Shown here piece after piece: positions 13,872 to 22,364 of a stretch of DNA of 34,872 nucleotides. The first letter of the stretch is position 1; every line of letters starts with the position of its first letter. This DNA is from Streptosporangiales bacterium (GTDB lineage: Bacteria > Actinomycetota > Actinomycetes > Streptosporangiales > Streptosporangiaceae), in the NCBI GenBank assembly GCA_009380095.1, contig WHSL01000038.1, positions 1 through 34,872 on the forward strand. The letters run 5' to 3'. The position numbers and the translations under genes were made by a program. The notes below the pieces were generated by a model that ran no database searches, was not told where the DNA came from, and saw nothing but the letters and a program-made list of their open reading frames with translations.

Positions 13872-13877
13872 TATATT
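13872..13877 (+). promoter_or_regulatory. -10 element TATATT in the 245-bp gap before the VWA gene
   Basis: The gap 13683-13927 holds no gene. TATATT at 13872-13877 is a good -10 match and would give a leader of about 45 nt before ATG 13928, with GGGGA close to the start codon. The -35 is not clear. Confidence 0.4.
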
Positions 13878-13927
13878 CCAGGGAAATCAGCCGTCCGCGC
13901 GAGAAGGGGCCTGCCCGGGGATCCAGC

Positions 13928-16102
13928 ATGACCGAACACCGCGAGACCGGCCGTCCCGGCAGCGGTGGTGGCTCAGAACCACCCCCTGGCAACCCCCTGA
14001 TCCCCGATGACGGGGAGGACGCACGCGCCGGCTGGGCGCAGACCGCCGTACAGCCCCCGCCCGGCAACACGGTCGAGCGACTTCCCGTCACGATCTTCTT
14101 CTCGGTGGCCAGCGCGCTGCTCGCCGACATCGTGGCGCAGCAGGTCCCGGTGCCGTGGAGCGCCCTGCTCGTCGCGATGGCGGCGATCGTCGGTGCCGTC
14201 GGCGGGCGCATGCTGGAGCGGGTGATCGCCGCGGACTTCTCCTCCGCCACCGCCCGCGGCATCGCCGCCGTCCGGTCCGGGTTCGAACGGCTGCAGCCGC
14301 TCTGGCGGATGATGGGGCCGATCGACGACGCGGTGCTCAAGCTCGCCAAGTTCCTCATCCGGCCCACCGTGGCCGGGTTGACGGCCGCGGTGGTGCTCGC
14401 CGTGCTGATCGCCCCGAAGATCACCGCGATGGTCTCCCCGGAGCCGGAGTGCGCTCCGCCGAAGGAGCTGCCGGTGCTGATTTCGCCCGAGCTGGCCGGC
14501 CAGATCCGCACCGCCGCCGCCGGGTTCGAGGACGAGCAGGCCGCGAGCTCCGGCTGCCGGCGCGTACACGTGACCGTGTACACCGAGGAGAAGCTGCAGT
14601 CGGTGATCCGCGCGCTCCGCGTAGGCTGGCGTTCGGACACCGCAGGCGACCGCCTGTCCAGCGCCTTTAACACGATCGGCCCGCGCCCGGTGCTGTGGAT
14701 CCCGTCCTCCATGGCGGACGTCCAGCAGGTGCCGCGGTCCTCCGGCGAGCCGATGCCGGAGCTGCGGCCCCTCGGCCCGACGGTCTGGTCGCCGCTCGTC
14801 CTCGGCGTCCCGGAGAACCGGGCGAAGGACCTCGACCTCGCACACCGCGACTCCATGAACTGGACGCAGGCGCTCGCCGCGCTGCGCCGGGAGCGCATCC
14901 GGCTGGTCCGGCCCAACCCGGACTCCTCCGCCGCCGGCCTACTGCACACCACCGCCGTGCACGAGGCGCTGAACGGCGGTGGCGCCGACGCCTCCCGCGC
15001 GCGGGTGGAGTTCCGCCGCTTCGAGCACGCCGTCGGGCGCAGCCCCTCCAGCGACCACGAGCTCCTCTGCGCGTTGCGCGACGGCCGGCTGCCGCGCGAC
15101 GAGACGGCCGTGATGGTCAGCGAGGAGTCGCTGATCGCCTACAACGCCGGCCAGTCGCTCGGGGAGCCCTGCGGCGGCGCGCCGGGCGGGCTCGCCGCCG
15201 ATCCGAAGCTGCTCGCCTACTACCCGGAGAGCGGGTACGGCCTCGACTACCCGGTCGTCCAGGTGAACTGGCCGGGCTTCGGCGACGACCAGACGCAGGG
15301 CTTCGTCGGCCGGCTGTACCAATACCTGGCGCGCAACGTGGGCGGCCCGCTGATCGGCTCCGGGCTGCGCGACGCACACGGGGGCCACGGCCAGCGATAC
15401 CCGCCCGGCGGCGAGCCGCCCACCATGTACTGGGCCGGCAACGAGCCCGCGAGGCCGAAGCCCGAGTCCGTACGGCGCACCCTCGACGAGGTCGGACAGA
15501 CCCGCGACGCCACCCGGATGCTGCTCACCGTGGACACCTCGGACGGCATGGACGCCGAGGCGAGCCCCGGGCTGACCCGGCTCGACGTGGCCGCCGTGGC
15601 GGCCGAGGGGGCCGCCGGCTACCTCGGCGACGGGGACACGCTCGGCATGTGGACGGTGCCCGGCACGGACGGCCGGCCGTACACGGACGCCGTACGGCCG
15701 AAGAAGCTGGAGGGGGACCGCGGGCTCGACCAGCTGGACCTGATCCGGCAGGAGCTGCGGGAGCCGCGCCGGGGCGCCCGCCAGTCCGTGAACCAGGCGA
15801 TCGAGGCGGGGGTGGAGGACCTGGGGCGGCAGCGCACCCCCGGCACCACCGCGCTGGTCGTGTTCACCTCGGGTGATCCGGCACCGGACCGGGAGGGCCT
15901 GCTCCGCGTACGGGCCGCGATGGACGCCAACCCCGACGTGCGCGTCTTCGTGATCGCCCCGGGACGCGACGCCTGCAAGGCCGAGGGCATCGACGGGCTC
16001 GCCCGGGCCGCCGAGGTGACGTGCCATGACGGCGACCTCGTCGACGTGGAGGACACGGTGCGGGGCGTCTTCGAGGATCTCTGGAAGGTGACGACGCCGT
16101 GA
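13928..16102 (+). CDS. Membrane-anchored substrate-binding domain fused to VWA domain
   Basis: A 724-residue protein. After about 50 cytosolic residues there are two close spans (VTIFFSVASALLADIVA and WSALLVAMAAIVGAVGG, near residues 55-95) and a third (VAGLTAAVVLAVLIAP, near 145-165). Outside the membrane, residues about 175-500 resemble a bacterial solute-binding fold (LPVLISPELAGQIRTAA, VHVTVYTEE, MVSEESLIAYN, LLAYYPESGYGLDYPVV). Residues about 528-724 form a VWA domain. The metal-site motif reads LTVDTSDGMD (D536) in place of the usual DxSxS, and the later TDG loop is TSGDPAPD, so the MIDAS is altered and may not bind metal normally. GTGA overlap couples it to the next gene. Role unknown; a surface sensor or assembly platform is inferred. 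Confidence 0.78.
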   Translation: MTEHRETGRPGSGGGSEPPPGNPLIPDDGEDARAGWAQTAVQPPPGNTVERLPVTIFFSVASALLADIVAQQVPVPWSALLVAMAAIVGAVGGRMLERVIAADFSSATARGIAAVRSGFERLQPLWRMMGPIDDAVLKLAKFLIRPTVAGLTAAVVLAVLIAPKITAMVSPEPECAPPKELPVLISPELAGQIRTAAAGFEDEQAASSGCRRVHVTVYTEEKLQSVIRALRVGWRSDTAGDRLSSAFNTIGPRPVLWIPSSMADVQQVPRSSGEPMPELRPLGPTVWSPLVLGVPENRAKDLDLAHRDSMNWTQALAALRRERIRLVRPNPDSSAAGLLHTTAVHEALNGGGADASRARVEFRRFEHAVGRSPSSDHELLCALRDGRLPRDETAVMVSEESLIAYNAGQSLGEPCGGAPGGLAADPKLLAYYPESGYGLDYPVVQVNWPGFGDDQTQGFVGRLYQYLARNVGGPLIGSGLRDAHGGHGQRYPPGGEPPTMYWAGNEPARPKPESVRRTLDEVGQTRDATRMLLTVDTSDGMDAEASPGLTRLDVAAVAAEGAAGYLGDGDTLGMWTVPGTDGRPYTDAVRPKKLEGDRGLDQLDLIRQELREPRRGARQSVNQAIEAGVEDLGRQRTPGTTALVVFTSGDPAPDREGLLRVRAAMDANPDVRVFVIAPGRDACKAEGIDGLARAAEVTCHDGDLVDVEDTVRGVFEDLWKVTTP

Positions 16103-17418
16103 CCCGCCTCCCCCAGTTCATCCGTGGCAGCCGCTGGTTCTGGCTGGCGCTGGCGCTCGCGCTGCTGGTCGCGGTGCCGCTGGCGATCGTCGGCGGCCTG
16201 CGGATATGGGAGCGGCTGGCGGGCGACCTGGAGCCCGGGCCGATCGTGCTCGCCAGCGGCACCGACGTGAGCCTGAACCGGCAGCGCCAGCAGCTGATCG
16301 ACAAGTGGAACCTCGAGCACCCGGCCAACCCCGCCACCATGGTGGAGCTCTCGCAGGTGGCGGACCTGCAGCGGAGCCAGATGGTGACGGCGGCCCAGCA
16401 GCGGAGCGCGAACTACGACGTGCTCAACATCGACGCGCAGTGGACCGCCGAGTTCGCCCGCGGCGACCTGCTCCGGCCCATCGACGAGACCCGGCTGGAC
16501 ACCGGGGACTACCTCGACGTCGCGCTGGACGGCGCGCGCTACCGGGACCGGCTCTGGGGGGTGCCGTTCAACGCGGACGCCGGCCTGCTCTACTACCGCG
16601 CGGACCTGCTGCGCCAGTACGGGATCCAGCCTCCCGACCACTGGACCTGGCGGGCGATGAACGACACCTGGGTGAAGATCATCACCTTTGGGCGCCCGGA
16701 GGGGCTCCGGTCCGGGATCGGGCTGAACATGGGCGCGTACGAGGGCCGCACCATCAACATGCTGGAACAGGTCTGGGACGCGGGCGGCGAGGTGGTCCGG
16801 GACCCGAACATCGTGACCGTCGACACCGAGGTGGCCTCCGAGGGGTTCCGGCGGATCGCCAACGGCGTCGAGGGCGGGCGGTACGCCTTCATCGACCCGC
16901 GCTCCCGGGGCTGGGCCGAGGACAACGTGGTGCAGAGCTTCAACAACGGCGAGCTGCTGTTCATGCGCGGCTGGCCGGTGGCGTACCCGCAGGTCGACAA
17001 GGCCCTCGGCAAGGACGCGAACGGAAGGTCGCGGGTGGGCGTGGCGGCGCTGCCCGGCCCGAGCGTGCTCGGCGGGCAGAACCTGGCGATCGCGGCGGGG
17101 TCCCAGCGGCCCAAGGCGGCGCAGGCGCTGATCGAGTTCCTCACCTCGGCACCCGCGCAGCGGCAGCTGTTCTTCAGGGGCGGGCTGGCCCCCGCCCGGG
17201 AGAGCGTGCTGGAGGACACCGAGCCGAGCCAGGTCCCGTACGTGAACATGCTCCGCCTCGCGCTGGAGACCGCGCGGAACCGGCCGGTGACGCCGTACTA
17301 TCCGCTGTTCACCCGGGTCATGCAGGAGGAGGGCGCGCGGCTGCTGAGCGGCGACAGCGACGGCGCGGACACCCCCGCGCTGGCCGGCCGGCTGAAACGG
17401 GTCCTGCAGGGCGGCTGA
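16099..17418 (+). CDS. Membrane-anchored extracellular solute-binding protein (family 1 type)
   Basis: A 439-residue protein. GTG 16099 overlaps the upstream stop (GTGA). An N-terminal helix (WFWLALALALLVAVPLAIVGG, residues 14-34) has no lipobox Cys, so the protein is probably held by an uncleaved anchor. The rest matches sugar-type binding proteins of ABC importers: IVLASGTDVSLNRQRQQLID, YDVLNIDAQWTAEFARGDLL, LWGVPFNADAGLLYYR, ELLFMRGWPVAYPQ, LGGQNLAIAAGSQRPKAAQ and FRGGLAPARESV. No permease or ATPase gene follows; the next genes are convergent. Together with the VWA partner this suggests use of the binding fold for sensing or docking, or that the permeases are elsewhere. Confidence 0.82.
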   Translation: MTRLPQFIRGSRWFWLALALALLVAVPLAIVGGLRIWERLAGDLEPGPIVLASGTDVSLNRQRQQLIDKWNLEHPANPATMVELSQVADLQRSQMVTAAQQRSANYDVLNIDAQWTAEFARGDLLRPIDETRLDTGDYLDVALDGARYRDRLWGVPFNADAGLLYYRADLLRQYGIQPPDHWTWRAMNDTWVKIITFGRPEGLRSGIGLNMGAYEGRTINMLEQVWDAGGEVVRDPNIVTVDTEVASEGFRRIANGVEGGRYAFIDPRSRGWAEDNVVQSFNNGELLFMRGWPVAYPQVDKALGKDANGRSRVGVAALPGPSVLGGQNLAIAAGSQRPKAAQALIEFLTSAPAQRQLFFRGGLAPARESVLEDTEPSQVPYVNMLRLALETARNRPVTPYYPLFTRVMQEEGARLLSGDSDGADTPALAGRLKRVLQGG

Positions 17419-17436
17419 CCGGCTGACCGCGGCGGG

Positions 17437-18345
17437 TCAGCGCGGCGCCAGCGCGGCCATGGCCTCCTCGGTCCGGGCCATCGCGGCCTTCGGGTCGGCG
17501 TCCGGCCCGGCGATCTCCGGGTCGTAGTTCGGGTCCAGGAAGACCTCGGTGACGCCCTGCGCGGCGAGGTCGGCGAAGTCGCCGCGGATCTCCTCGTACG
17601 AGCCGGTGAGCCGCCGCCGGTCGTCCCGCCCGGCCGGGCGCACGTGCAGCGGGCCGCGGGAGATGAAGCGCAGCGACGCGGGGTCGCGGCCGGCCTCCTC
17701 CGCGGCGCGCCGTACCGTCGCGATCTGCCCGGCCAGCTCGCCGAGGTCGGCGCGGCTGCTGCTCACCCAGCCGTCCGCGACCCGCCCGGCCCGGCGCAGC
17801 GCCGGCTCCGACAGCCCGCCGAGGATGATCGGGGGGTGCGGCCGCTGCACGGGCACCGGCTCCCACACGCTGCGCGGGATCGCGTAGTACGGCCCGTCGT
17901 ACTCGACCTCGCCGCCCCGCCAGGTCAGCTTCAGCGCCTCCAGGAAGTCCTCGGCGCGCCGCCCGCGTCCGGCGAGCTCCGTGCCCGCCGCGGCGAACTC
18001 GTCGCGGTGCCAGCCGACCCCGAACCCGACGTCGAGCCGGCCCCGGCTCAGCAGGTCGAGGCTGGTCAGCGTGCGGGACATCAGCGCGGGCGCGATGAAC
18101 GGGATGTTCAGCACCGCGACGCCGAGCCGGATCCGCTCCGTGCGGGCGGCGACCGCCGACAGCGACACGATCGGGTCCAGCACGGTGCGGTACATCGCCG
18201 GCATCGTGCCGTCCTCGACGTAGAGCAGCCGCTGGAAGGTCCAGAGCGAGTGGTAGCCGAGCTCCTCGGCACGCCTCGCCACGGTGAACTGGGCGTCGGG
18301 GGTGGCCCACGGGCCGGCCTGGGGCAGCGCGAATCCGATCTTCAC
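17437..18345 (-). CDS. LLM-class (luciferase-like, probably F420-dependent) oxidoreductase
   Basis: A 302-residue TIM-barrel protein beginning MKIGFALPQAGPWATPD. Family features are RRAEELGYHSLWTFQRL, DPIVSLSAVAARTERIRLGV, LLSRGRLDVGFGVGWHRDEF, PPIILGGLSEPALRRAGRVADGW and the C-terminal VTEVFLDPN. Luciferase-like monooxygenases use FMN or F420; actinomycete members of this size with these motifs are mostly F420-dependent, which is inferred here. GTG 18345 is favoured by TAGGGT placed 7 nt upstream. It converges on the solute-binding gene with an 18-nt gap and lies downstream of the flavin disulfide reductase gene, in the same direction. Substrate unknown. Confidence 0.85.
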   Translation of the reverse strand: MKIGFALPQAGPWATPDAQFTVARRAEELGYHSLWTFQRLLYVEDGTMPAMYRTVLDPIVSLSAVAARTERIRLGVAVLNIPFIAPALMSRTLTSLDLLSRGRLDVGFGVGWHRDEFAAAGTELAGRGRRAEDFLEALKLTWRGGEVEYDGPYYAIPRSVWEPVPVQRPHPPIILGGLSEPALRRAGRVADGWVSSSRADLGELAGQIATVRRAAEEAGRDPASLRFISRGPLHVRPAGRDDRRRLTGSYEEIRGDFADLAAQGVTEVFLDPNYDPEIAGPDADPKAAMARTEEAMAALAPR

Positions 18346-18352
18346 GGCTGCC

Positions 18353-18358
18353 ACCCTA
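18353..18358 (-). promoter_or_regulatory. -10 element TAGGGT of LLM oxidoreductase
   Basis: On the minus strand TAGGGT is followed by 7 nt and GTG 18345; there is no Shine-Dalgarno sequence. Confidence 0.45.
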
Positions 18359-18392
18359 CGAGCGCCCCCCACGCCCCGTCGAGACCCCGGCC

Positions 18393-19823
18393 TCAGAACG
18401 CGCCGTCCGCCAGCAGGGCCTCCAGCAGGCGCAGCCAGATCTCGCTGATCGTCGGATACGCGGGCACCGCGTGCCAGAGCCGGTCCAGCGGCACCTCGCC
18501 GACCACCGCGATCGTCGCGGCGTGCAGCAGCTCGCCGACCTCGGCGCCGGTGAAGGCGGCGCCGAGCACGACCTTGCGGCCGGAGTCGATGACGAGCTTG
18601 GCCCGGCCCGAATATCCGTCGGCGAACAGTGCGGCGCCGGCGATCGAGCCGATCTCGTACTCCACCGTCCGGGTCGGCTGGGGGAGCTGCCGGGCCTCGC
18701 GCTCGGTCAGCCCGACGGAGGCGACCTCCGGCCGGGTGAACACCACCTGGGTGATGGCGGAGCGCTCCGCGGTGGTGGCCTCCGCCCCCCACGGCGCCGA
18801 GTCCGGCGTACGGCCCACGGCGCGCGCGGCGATCGCCCGCCCGCAGGCGCGGGCCGCGTACTTGCCCATGTGGGTGAGCGGGGCCCGGCCGGTGACGTCG
18901 CCGGCCGCGTACAGCCAGTCGCCCGCGACACCGGTGACCCGGCCGGTCTCGTCGGTGTTCAGCGCCTGCCCGGGCTCGAGGCCCACCGTGTCCAGCCCGA
19001 TGCCGGAGGTGTTCGGCCGCCGCCCGGTGGCGACGAGCACCTCGTCCGCGGTGACCGAGGGGCCGTGGTCGGTGAGCAGGGTGACGCCGAAGTCGTCGCG
19101 CTTGGCACTGGTGACGGCGACGTCGGACCGTACGGTGACGCCCGCCGCCACCAGCCCCTCCCGTACGGCCTCGCCGGCGAACGGCTCCATCCGGGGGAGC
19201 AGCAGCGGGTCCTTGGCCAGCAGCGTGACCCGGCTGCCGAGGGCGGCCCAGGCCGCGGCCATCTCGCAGCCGACGACCCCGCCGCCGACCACGGCGAGCC
19301 GGGCGGGCGCCCGCTTCGCGGCGGTGGCCTCGCGGCTCGTCCACGGCGACACGCCGGCGAGCCCGTCGATCGGCGGGACCACCGGCACGCTGCCGGTGGC
19401 CACGACCACGGCCTGCTGCGCGGTGAGCGTGCGCTCGCCGGAGCCGGAGGTGACAGTGACGTGCCGCTCCCCGCTGAGCCGGGCGTCGCCGCGGACCAGC
19501 TCGATGCCCGCGCCCTTGAGCCAGTCGACCTGGCCCTGGTCGTTCCAGTCGGAGGCGAAGGAGTCCCGCCGGGCGAGCACGCGGTCCACGTCGAGGCCGC
19601 CGGTCACCGCCTGCTCGGCGCCGTCCACGGAGGCGGCGCCCTCCAGGGCGGCCGGGGGCCGCAGCAGCGCCTTGCTCGGCATGCAGGCCCAGTACGAGCA
19701 CTCGCCGCCGACAAGCTCGGATTCCACGATGGCGACGTTGAGCCCGCCCTTGGTCGCGTAGTCCGCGACGTTCTCCCCCGTCGGGCCCGCGCCGATCACG
19801 ATCACATCGAAGTCGTCAGTCAC
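18393..19823 (-). CDS. FAD-dependent pyridine nucleotide-disulfide oxidoreductase
   Basis: A 476-residue class I flavoprotein. The FAD-binding start is DVIVIGAGPTGENVADYA; the redox disulfide is C42/C47 in GGECSYWACMPSKAL; the NAD(P) fold is LAVVGGGVVGCEMAAAW; the second FAD motif is WLYAAGDVTG; and the dimer domain follows from about residue 345. It resembles mercuric reductase or dihydrolipoamide dehydrogenase relatives. The C-terminal block reads AVPAYPTISEIW where dehydrogenases of this group carry an HxHPT catalytic His pair, so the proton-relay His is absent and classical lipoamide activity is doubtful; quinone reduction or another disulfide substrate is possible. GTG 19823 begins TDDFDVIVIG; longer starts add no conserved residues. 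Divergent from the pirin gene. Confidence 0.85.
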   Translation of the reverse strand: MTDDFDVIVIGAGPTGENVADYATKGGLNVAIVESELVGGECSYWACMPSKALLRPPAALEGAASVDGAEQAVTGGLDVDRVLARRDSFASDWNDQGQVDWLKGAGIELVRGDARLSGERHVTVTSGSGERTLTAQQAVVVATGSVPVVPPIDGLAGVSPWTSREATAAKRAPARLAVVGGGVVGCEMAAAWAALGSRVTLLAKDPLLLPRMEPFAGEAVREGLVAAGVTVRSDVAVTSAKRDDFGVTLLTDHGPSVTADEVLVATGRRPNTSGIGLDTVGLEPGQALNTDETGRVTGVAGDWLYAAGDVTGRAPLTHMGKYAARACGRAIAARAVGRTPDSAPWGAEATTAERSAITQVVFTRPEVASVGLTEREARQLPQPTRTVEYEIGSIAGAALFADGYSGRAKLVIDSGRKVVLGAAFTGAEVGELLHAATIAVVGEVPLDRLWHAVPAYPTISEIWLRLLEALLADGAF

Positions 19824-19901
19824 ACGACCAGCCTTACCCTCGGGCTCGGGATTCACATCCCCTGCACGCCGTGTCGCGGGGTTGTGCCGCGGCACGGAAT
19901 A

Positions 19902-19915
19902 GTTGAAGATTAAAC
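19902..19915. promoter_or_regulatory. AT-rich partial palindrome GTTGAAGATTAAAC before pirin gene
   Basis: An AT-rich island in otherwise GC-rich DNA between the divergent oxidoreductase and pirin genes; 5 of 7 pairs match. It could be a promoter element or regulator site. Weak. Confidence 0.3.
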
Positions 19916-19959
19916 CGAGTTCGCCTGGGTGACCGACCCGACTCTAGGGGGAGATCCCG

Positions 19960-20970
19960 ATGCCAGCCGTCACCGCCGACACGCTGACCCTTCCGCGGCT
20001 GCCGCAGCCGTCCGAGCAGGAGACGCGGTGGCGCCGCGTGACCCATACCGTCACCGCGGCCCGCTCCCTGGAGGGGGAGGGCTTCGAGGTACGGCGCCCG
20101 TTCCCCGGCGTGGACCTGTCCATGGCCGACCCGTTCCTGCTGCTCGACCACATGGGCGCGGTGGAGTACGGCCCGGGCGAGGCCAAGGGCACCCCGTGGC
20201 ACCCGCACCGCGGCTTCGAGACGGTCACGTACATCATGGACGGCGCGTTCGCGCACCAGGACACCACCGGGGGCGGCGGCCTGATCTCCGACGGGGCCAC
20301 CCAGTGGATGACCGCCGGCGCCGGCATCCAGCACATCGAGCAGCCGCCGCCGGAGCTCGTCGCCAAGGGCGGGCTGTTCCACGGCGTGCAGCTCTGGGTC
20401 AACCTGCCGCGCGACGCCAAGTGGACCCGGCCGCGCTACCAGGACATCCGTGCCCGCGACGTGAAGCTGCTGTCGTCCGCCGACGGCGCCTCGCTGGTCC
20501 GGCTGATCGCCGGCGAGCTGGCCGGGCACCAGGGTCCGGGGCTGACGCACACCCCGATCACGTACCTGCACGCCACCATCGCGCCGGGGGCGCGACTCGG
20601 CCTGCCGTGGCCGCGCGACTTCAACGCTCTCGTCTACCCGGTCTCCGGCGAGGGCTTCGCGGGCGTCGAGGAGCGGCCGCTGCCGGAGGGCACGCTCGCC
20701 GTGTACGCGGGGCCGGGCGCGGGCGACGCGCTGCGCGTACGCGCCGCCGACCGGCAGCCGCAGGCCGCGGCGAACGGCTGGGAGGTGCTCATCCTCGGCG
20801 GCCGTCCGCTGCGCGAGCCGGTCGCCCGGTACGGGCCTTTCGTGATGAACACCCGTGAGGAGATCGTGCAGGCGTTCGAGGACTTCCAGGCGGGCCGGAT
20901 GGGGTCCATCCCGGCCGTCGAGGTCCCGCACCGTACGTCCGCCGACGAGCCGGTCAAGCCGCAGGACTGA
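19960..20970 (+). CDS. Pirin family protein
   Basis: A 336-residue bicupin. The metal ligands are seen as H81 and H83 in PWHPHRGFETVTY and H125 and E127 in GAGIQHIEQ, the pirin pattern for one Fe in the N-terminal cupin. GLFHGVQLWVNLP and the C-terminal cupin (TYLHATIAPGARL to LILGGRPLREPV) complete the fold. Some bacterial pirins act as quercetin 2,3-dioxygenases or as redox-sensitive binding partners; which applies here is unknown. ATG 19960 follows GGGGGAG. It is divergent from the flavin disulfide reductase, which may point to redox stress. Confidence 0.9.
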   Translation: MPAVTADTLTLPRLPQPSEQETRWRRVTHTVTAARSLEGEGFEVRRPFPGVDLSMADPFLLLDHMGAVEYGPGEAKGTPWHPHRGFETVTYIMDGAFAHQDTTGGGGLISDGATQWMTAGAGIQHIEQPPPELVAKGGLFHGVQLWVNLPRDAKWTRPRYQDIRARDVKLLSSADGASLVRLIAGELAGHQGPGLTHTPITYLHATIAPGARLGLPWPRDFNALVYPVSGEGFAGVEERPLPEGTLAVYAGPGAGDALRVRAADRQPQAAANGWEVLILGGRPLREPVARYGPFVMNTREEIVQAFEDFQAGRMGSIPAVEVPHRTSADEPVKPQD

Positions 20971-21062
20971 TCCCCTCGCGCCACCCGTGCGGGCGGACGG
21001 CGCGGGTGATTACGGACGGTCGTATATCCGCCGGAGGGGTCGCGCCGCCTGATCGGGGTCGG

Positions 21063-21068
21063 TACGGT
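21063..21068 (+). promoter_or_regulatory. -10 element TACGGT before small membrane protein
   Basis: TACGGT ends about 28 nt before ATG 21097, leaving room for the GAAGGGAAGG ribosome-binding site. Confidence 0.35.
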
Positions 21069-21096
21069 GGCGGCGCCTCGTGAAGGGAAGGTGGAA

Positions 21097-21552
21097 ATGC
21101 GGCATCTGCTCGGTCTCGTTCTCGGGATCCTGCTGGCCCCCGCGTTGCTGCTCGGCACCGGTTGGGCCTATCCACGCGCTCTTGAGGCGGCGGGCGGCAC
21201 CCTCGGCCCGCTGTCCAACCAGGCTCTCGGCGCGTACGGCGCGCTGCTCGGGGCGGGCCTGGTCCTCGGCCTGATCATCGCCTCCCGCGTCTCACCGCTG
21301 ATCCCGGTGCTGCCCGGTCTCGCCATGCTCGGCTGGACCGGTGCGCTGCTGGCGCTCGGCACCCGTGCCCTGGAGCTGCCGTCGTGGGCGCTGCCCGCCG
21401 GCGACGTCACCCAGGGTGTCACCACGCTGCTGCAGGGCGGCGTCTACGCCATGCTCGGCCTGGCCCTGTTGATCCCTCTGTTCCAGCCCTCGCGCTGGCG
21501 CCGCCGTGAGCACGACGACGCCTTCGCCACCGACGACGAGGTCCTCGTCTGA
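21097..21552 (+). CDS. Small four-span membrane protein, unknown function
   Basis: A 151-residue protein with about four hydrophobic spans (LLGLVLGILLAPALLLGTGWA, LGAYGALLGAGLVLGLIIAS, LIPVLPGLAMLGWTGALLAL, GGVYAMLGLALLIPLF) and an acidic tail (EHDDAFATDDEVLV). ATG 21097 is preceded by GAAGGGAAGG; an in-frame GTG at 21067 is unlikely because it would sit within the promoter. It converges on the ABC exporter operon with 7 nt between stops. No domain recognised. Confidence 0.7.
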   Translation: MRHLLGLVLGILLAPALLLGTGWAYPRALEAAGGTLGPLSNQALGAYGALLGAGLVLGLIIASRVSPLIPVLPGLAMLGWTGALLALGTRALELPSWALPAGDVTQGVTTLLQGGVYAMLGLALLIPLFQPSRWRRREHDDAFATDDEVLV

Positions 21553-21559
21553 GCTGAGC

Positions 21560-22357
21560 TCACAGCGCGGGCCCCTGCCCGTCACGGGCGGGGGCCTCGC
21601 CGTGCGCGGGGCGGGTGGAGAAGAGGCGGGTGACGGCGGCCTCCATGGTGTCGTCGCCGCGCAGGCCGTCGAGGTCGCCGTCGTAGCCGAGGCGGCCGTG
21701 GTCGATGACCAGCACGCGGCGGCAGAGCCGCTCCACGTCGCCCAGGTCGTGCGTGGTGAGCAGCACCGTCGTGCCGCGCTCGGTGTTCAGCGACTCCAGC
21801 ACGCCGCGCACCGTGGCCTTGCTGATCACGTCCAGCCCGATGGTGGGCTCGTCCAGGATCAGCAGCGGCGGCTCGTGCAGCAGCGCCGCGGCGAGGTCGC
21901 CGCGCATCCGCTGTCCCAGGCTGAGCTGCCGTACGGGCGTGCGCAGGAACGGCTCCAGCTCCAGCAGCCCGGTCAGCTCGGCGAGGCGCCGCGCGTGCGC
22001 CCGCGCGTCGAGCCCGTACAGGTGGCGCACCAGGGCCAGGCTGTCCCGCAGCGGCAGGTCCCACCAGAGCGTGGTGCGCTGCCCGAACACCACCCCGATG
22101 TGCCGGGCCAGCCGGGTGCGCTGCCGGGACGGCTCCAGCCCGGCCACCCGTACCCGCCCGGAGCTGGGCCGGAGGATGCCGATCAGCATCTTGATGGTGG
22201 TCGACTTGCCCGCGCCGTTCGGCCCGAGCAGCCCGACGAACTCGCCGGGCTCGATGGTGAAGGTCAGGTCCGCCACGGCGGGCACGCGGCGGCGGCGCCG
22301 GGTGAACACGCGGGTCAGTCCGGTGGTCTCGATGATCCCCGTGGTTTCGATGAGCAC
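21560..22357 (-). CDS. ABC exporter ATP-binding protein
   Basis: A 265-residue ATPase. Walker A is GPNGAGKST, the Q-loop lies in VFGQRTTLWWDLP, the signature is LSLGQRMRGD, Walker B is LLILDEPTIGLD and the switch His is in TTHDLGD. It powers the two membrane subunits encoded just upstream and is the last gene of that operon, separated by 7 nt. GTG 22357 has GAGG 7-8 nt upstream. The N-terminus repeats IETTG (LIETTGIIETTGLTR), a short in-frame duplication before the first strand. The substrate is unknown; the architecture suits export of a lipid, antibiotic or polymer. Confidence 0.9.
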   Translation of the reverse strand: MLIETTGIIETTGLTRVFTRRRRRVPAVADLTFTIEPGEFVGLLGPNGAGKSTTIKMLIGILRPSSGRVRVAGLEPSRQRTRLARHIGVVFGQRTTLWWDLPLRDSLALVRHLYGLDARAHARRLAELTGLLELEPFLRTPVRQLSLGQRMRGDLAAALLHEPPLLILDEPTIGLDVISKATVRGVLESLNTERGTTVLLTTHDLGDVERLCRRVLVIDHGRLGYDGDLDGLRGDDTMEAAVTRLFSTRPAHGEAPARDGQGPAL

Positions 22358-22364
22358 TGCATCC

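Noticed and set aside
17644-19761. Long plus-strand open frame across the LLM and flavin oxidoreductase genes
   Set aside because: A GC-driven antisense shadow; the minus-strand proteins have complete family motifs.
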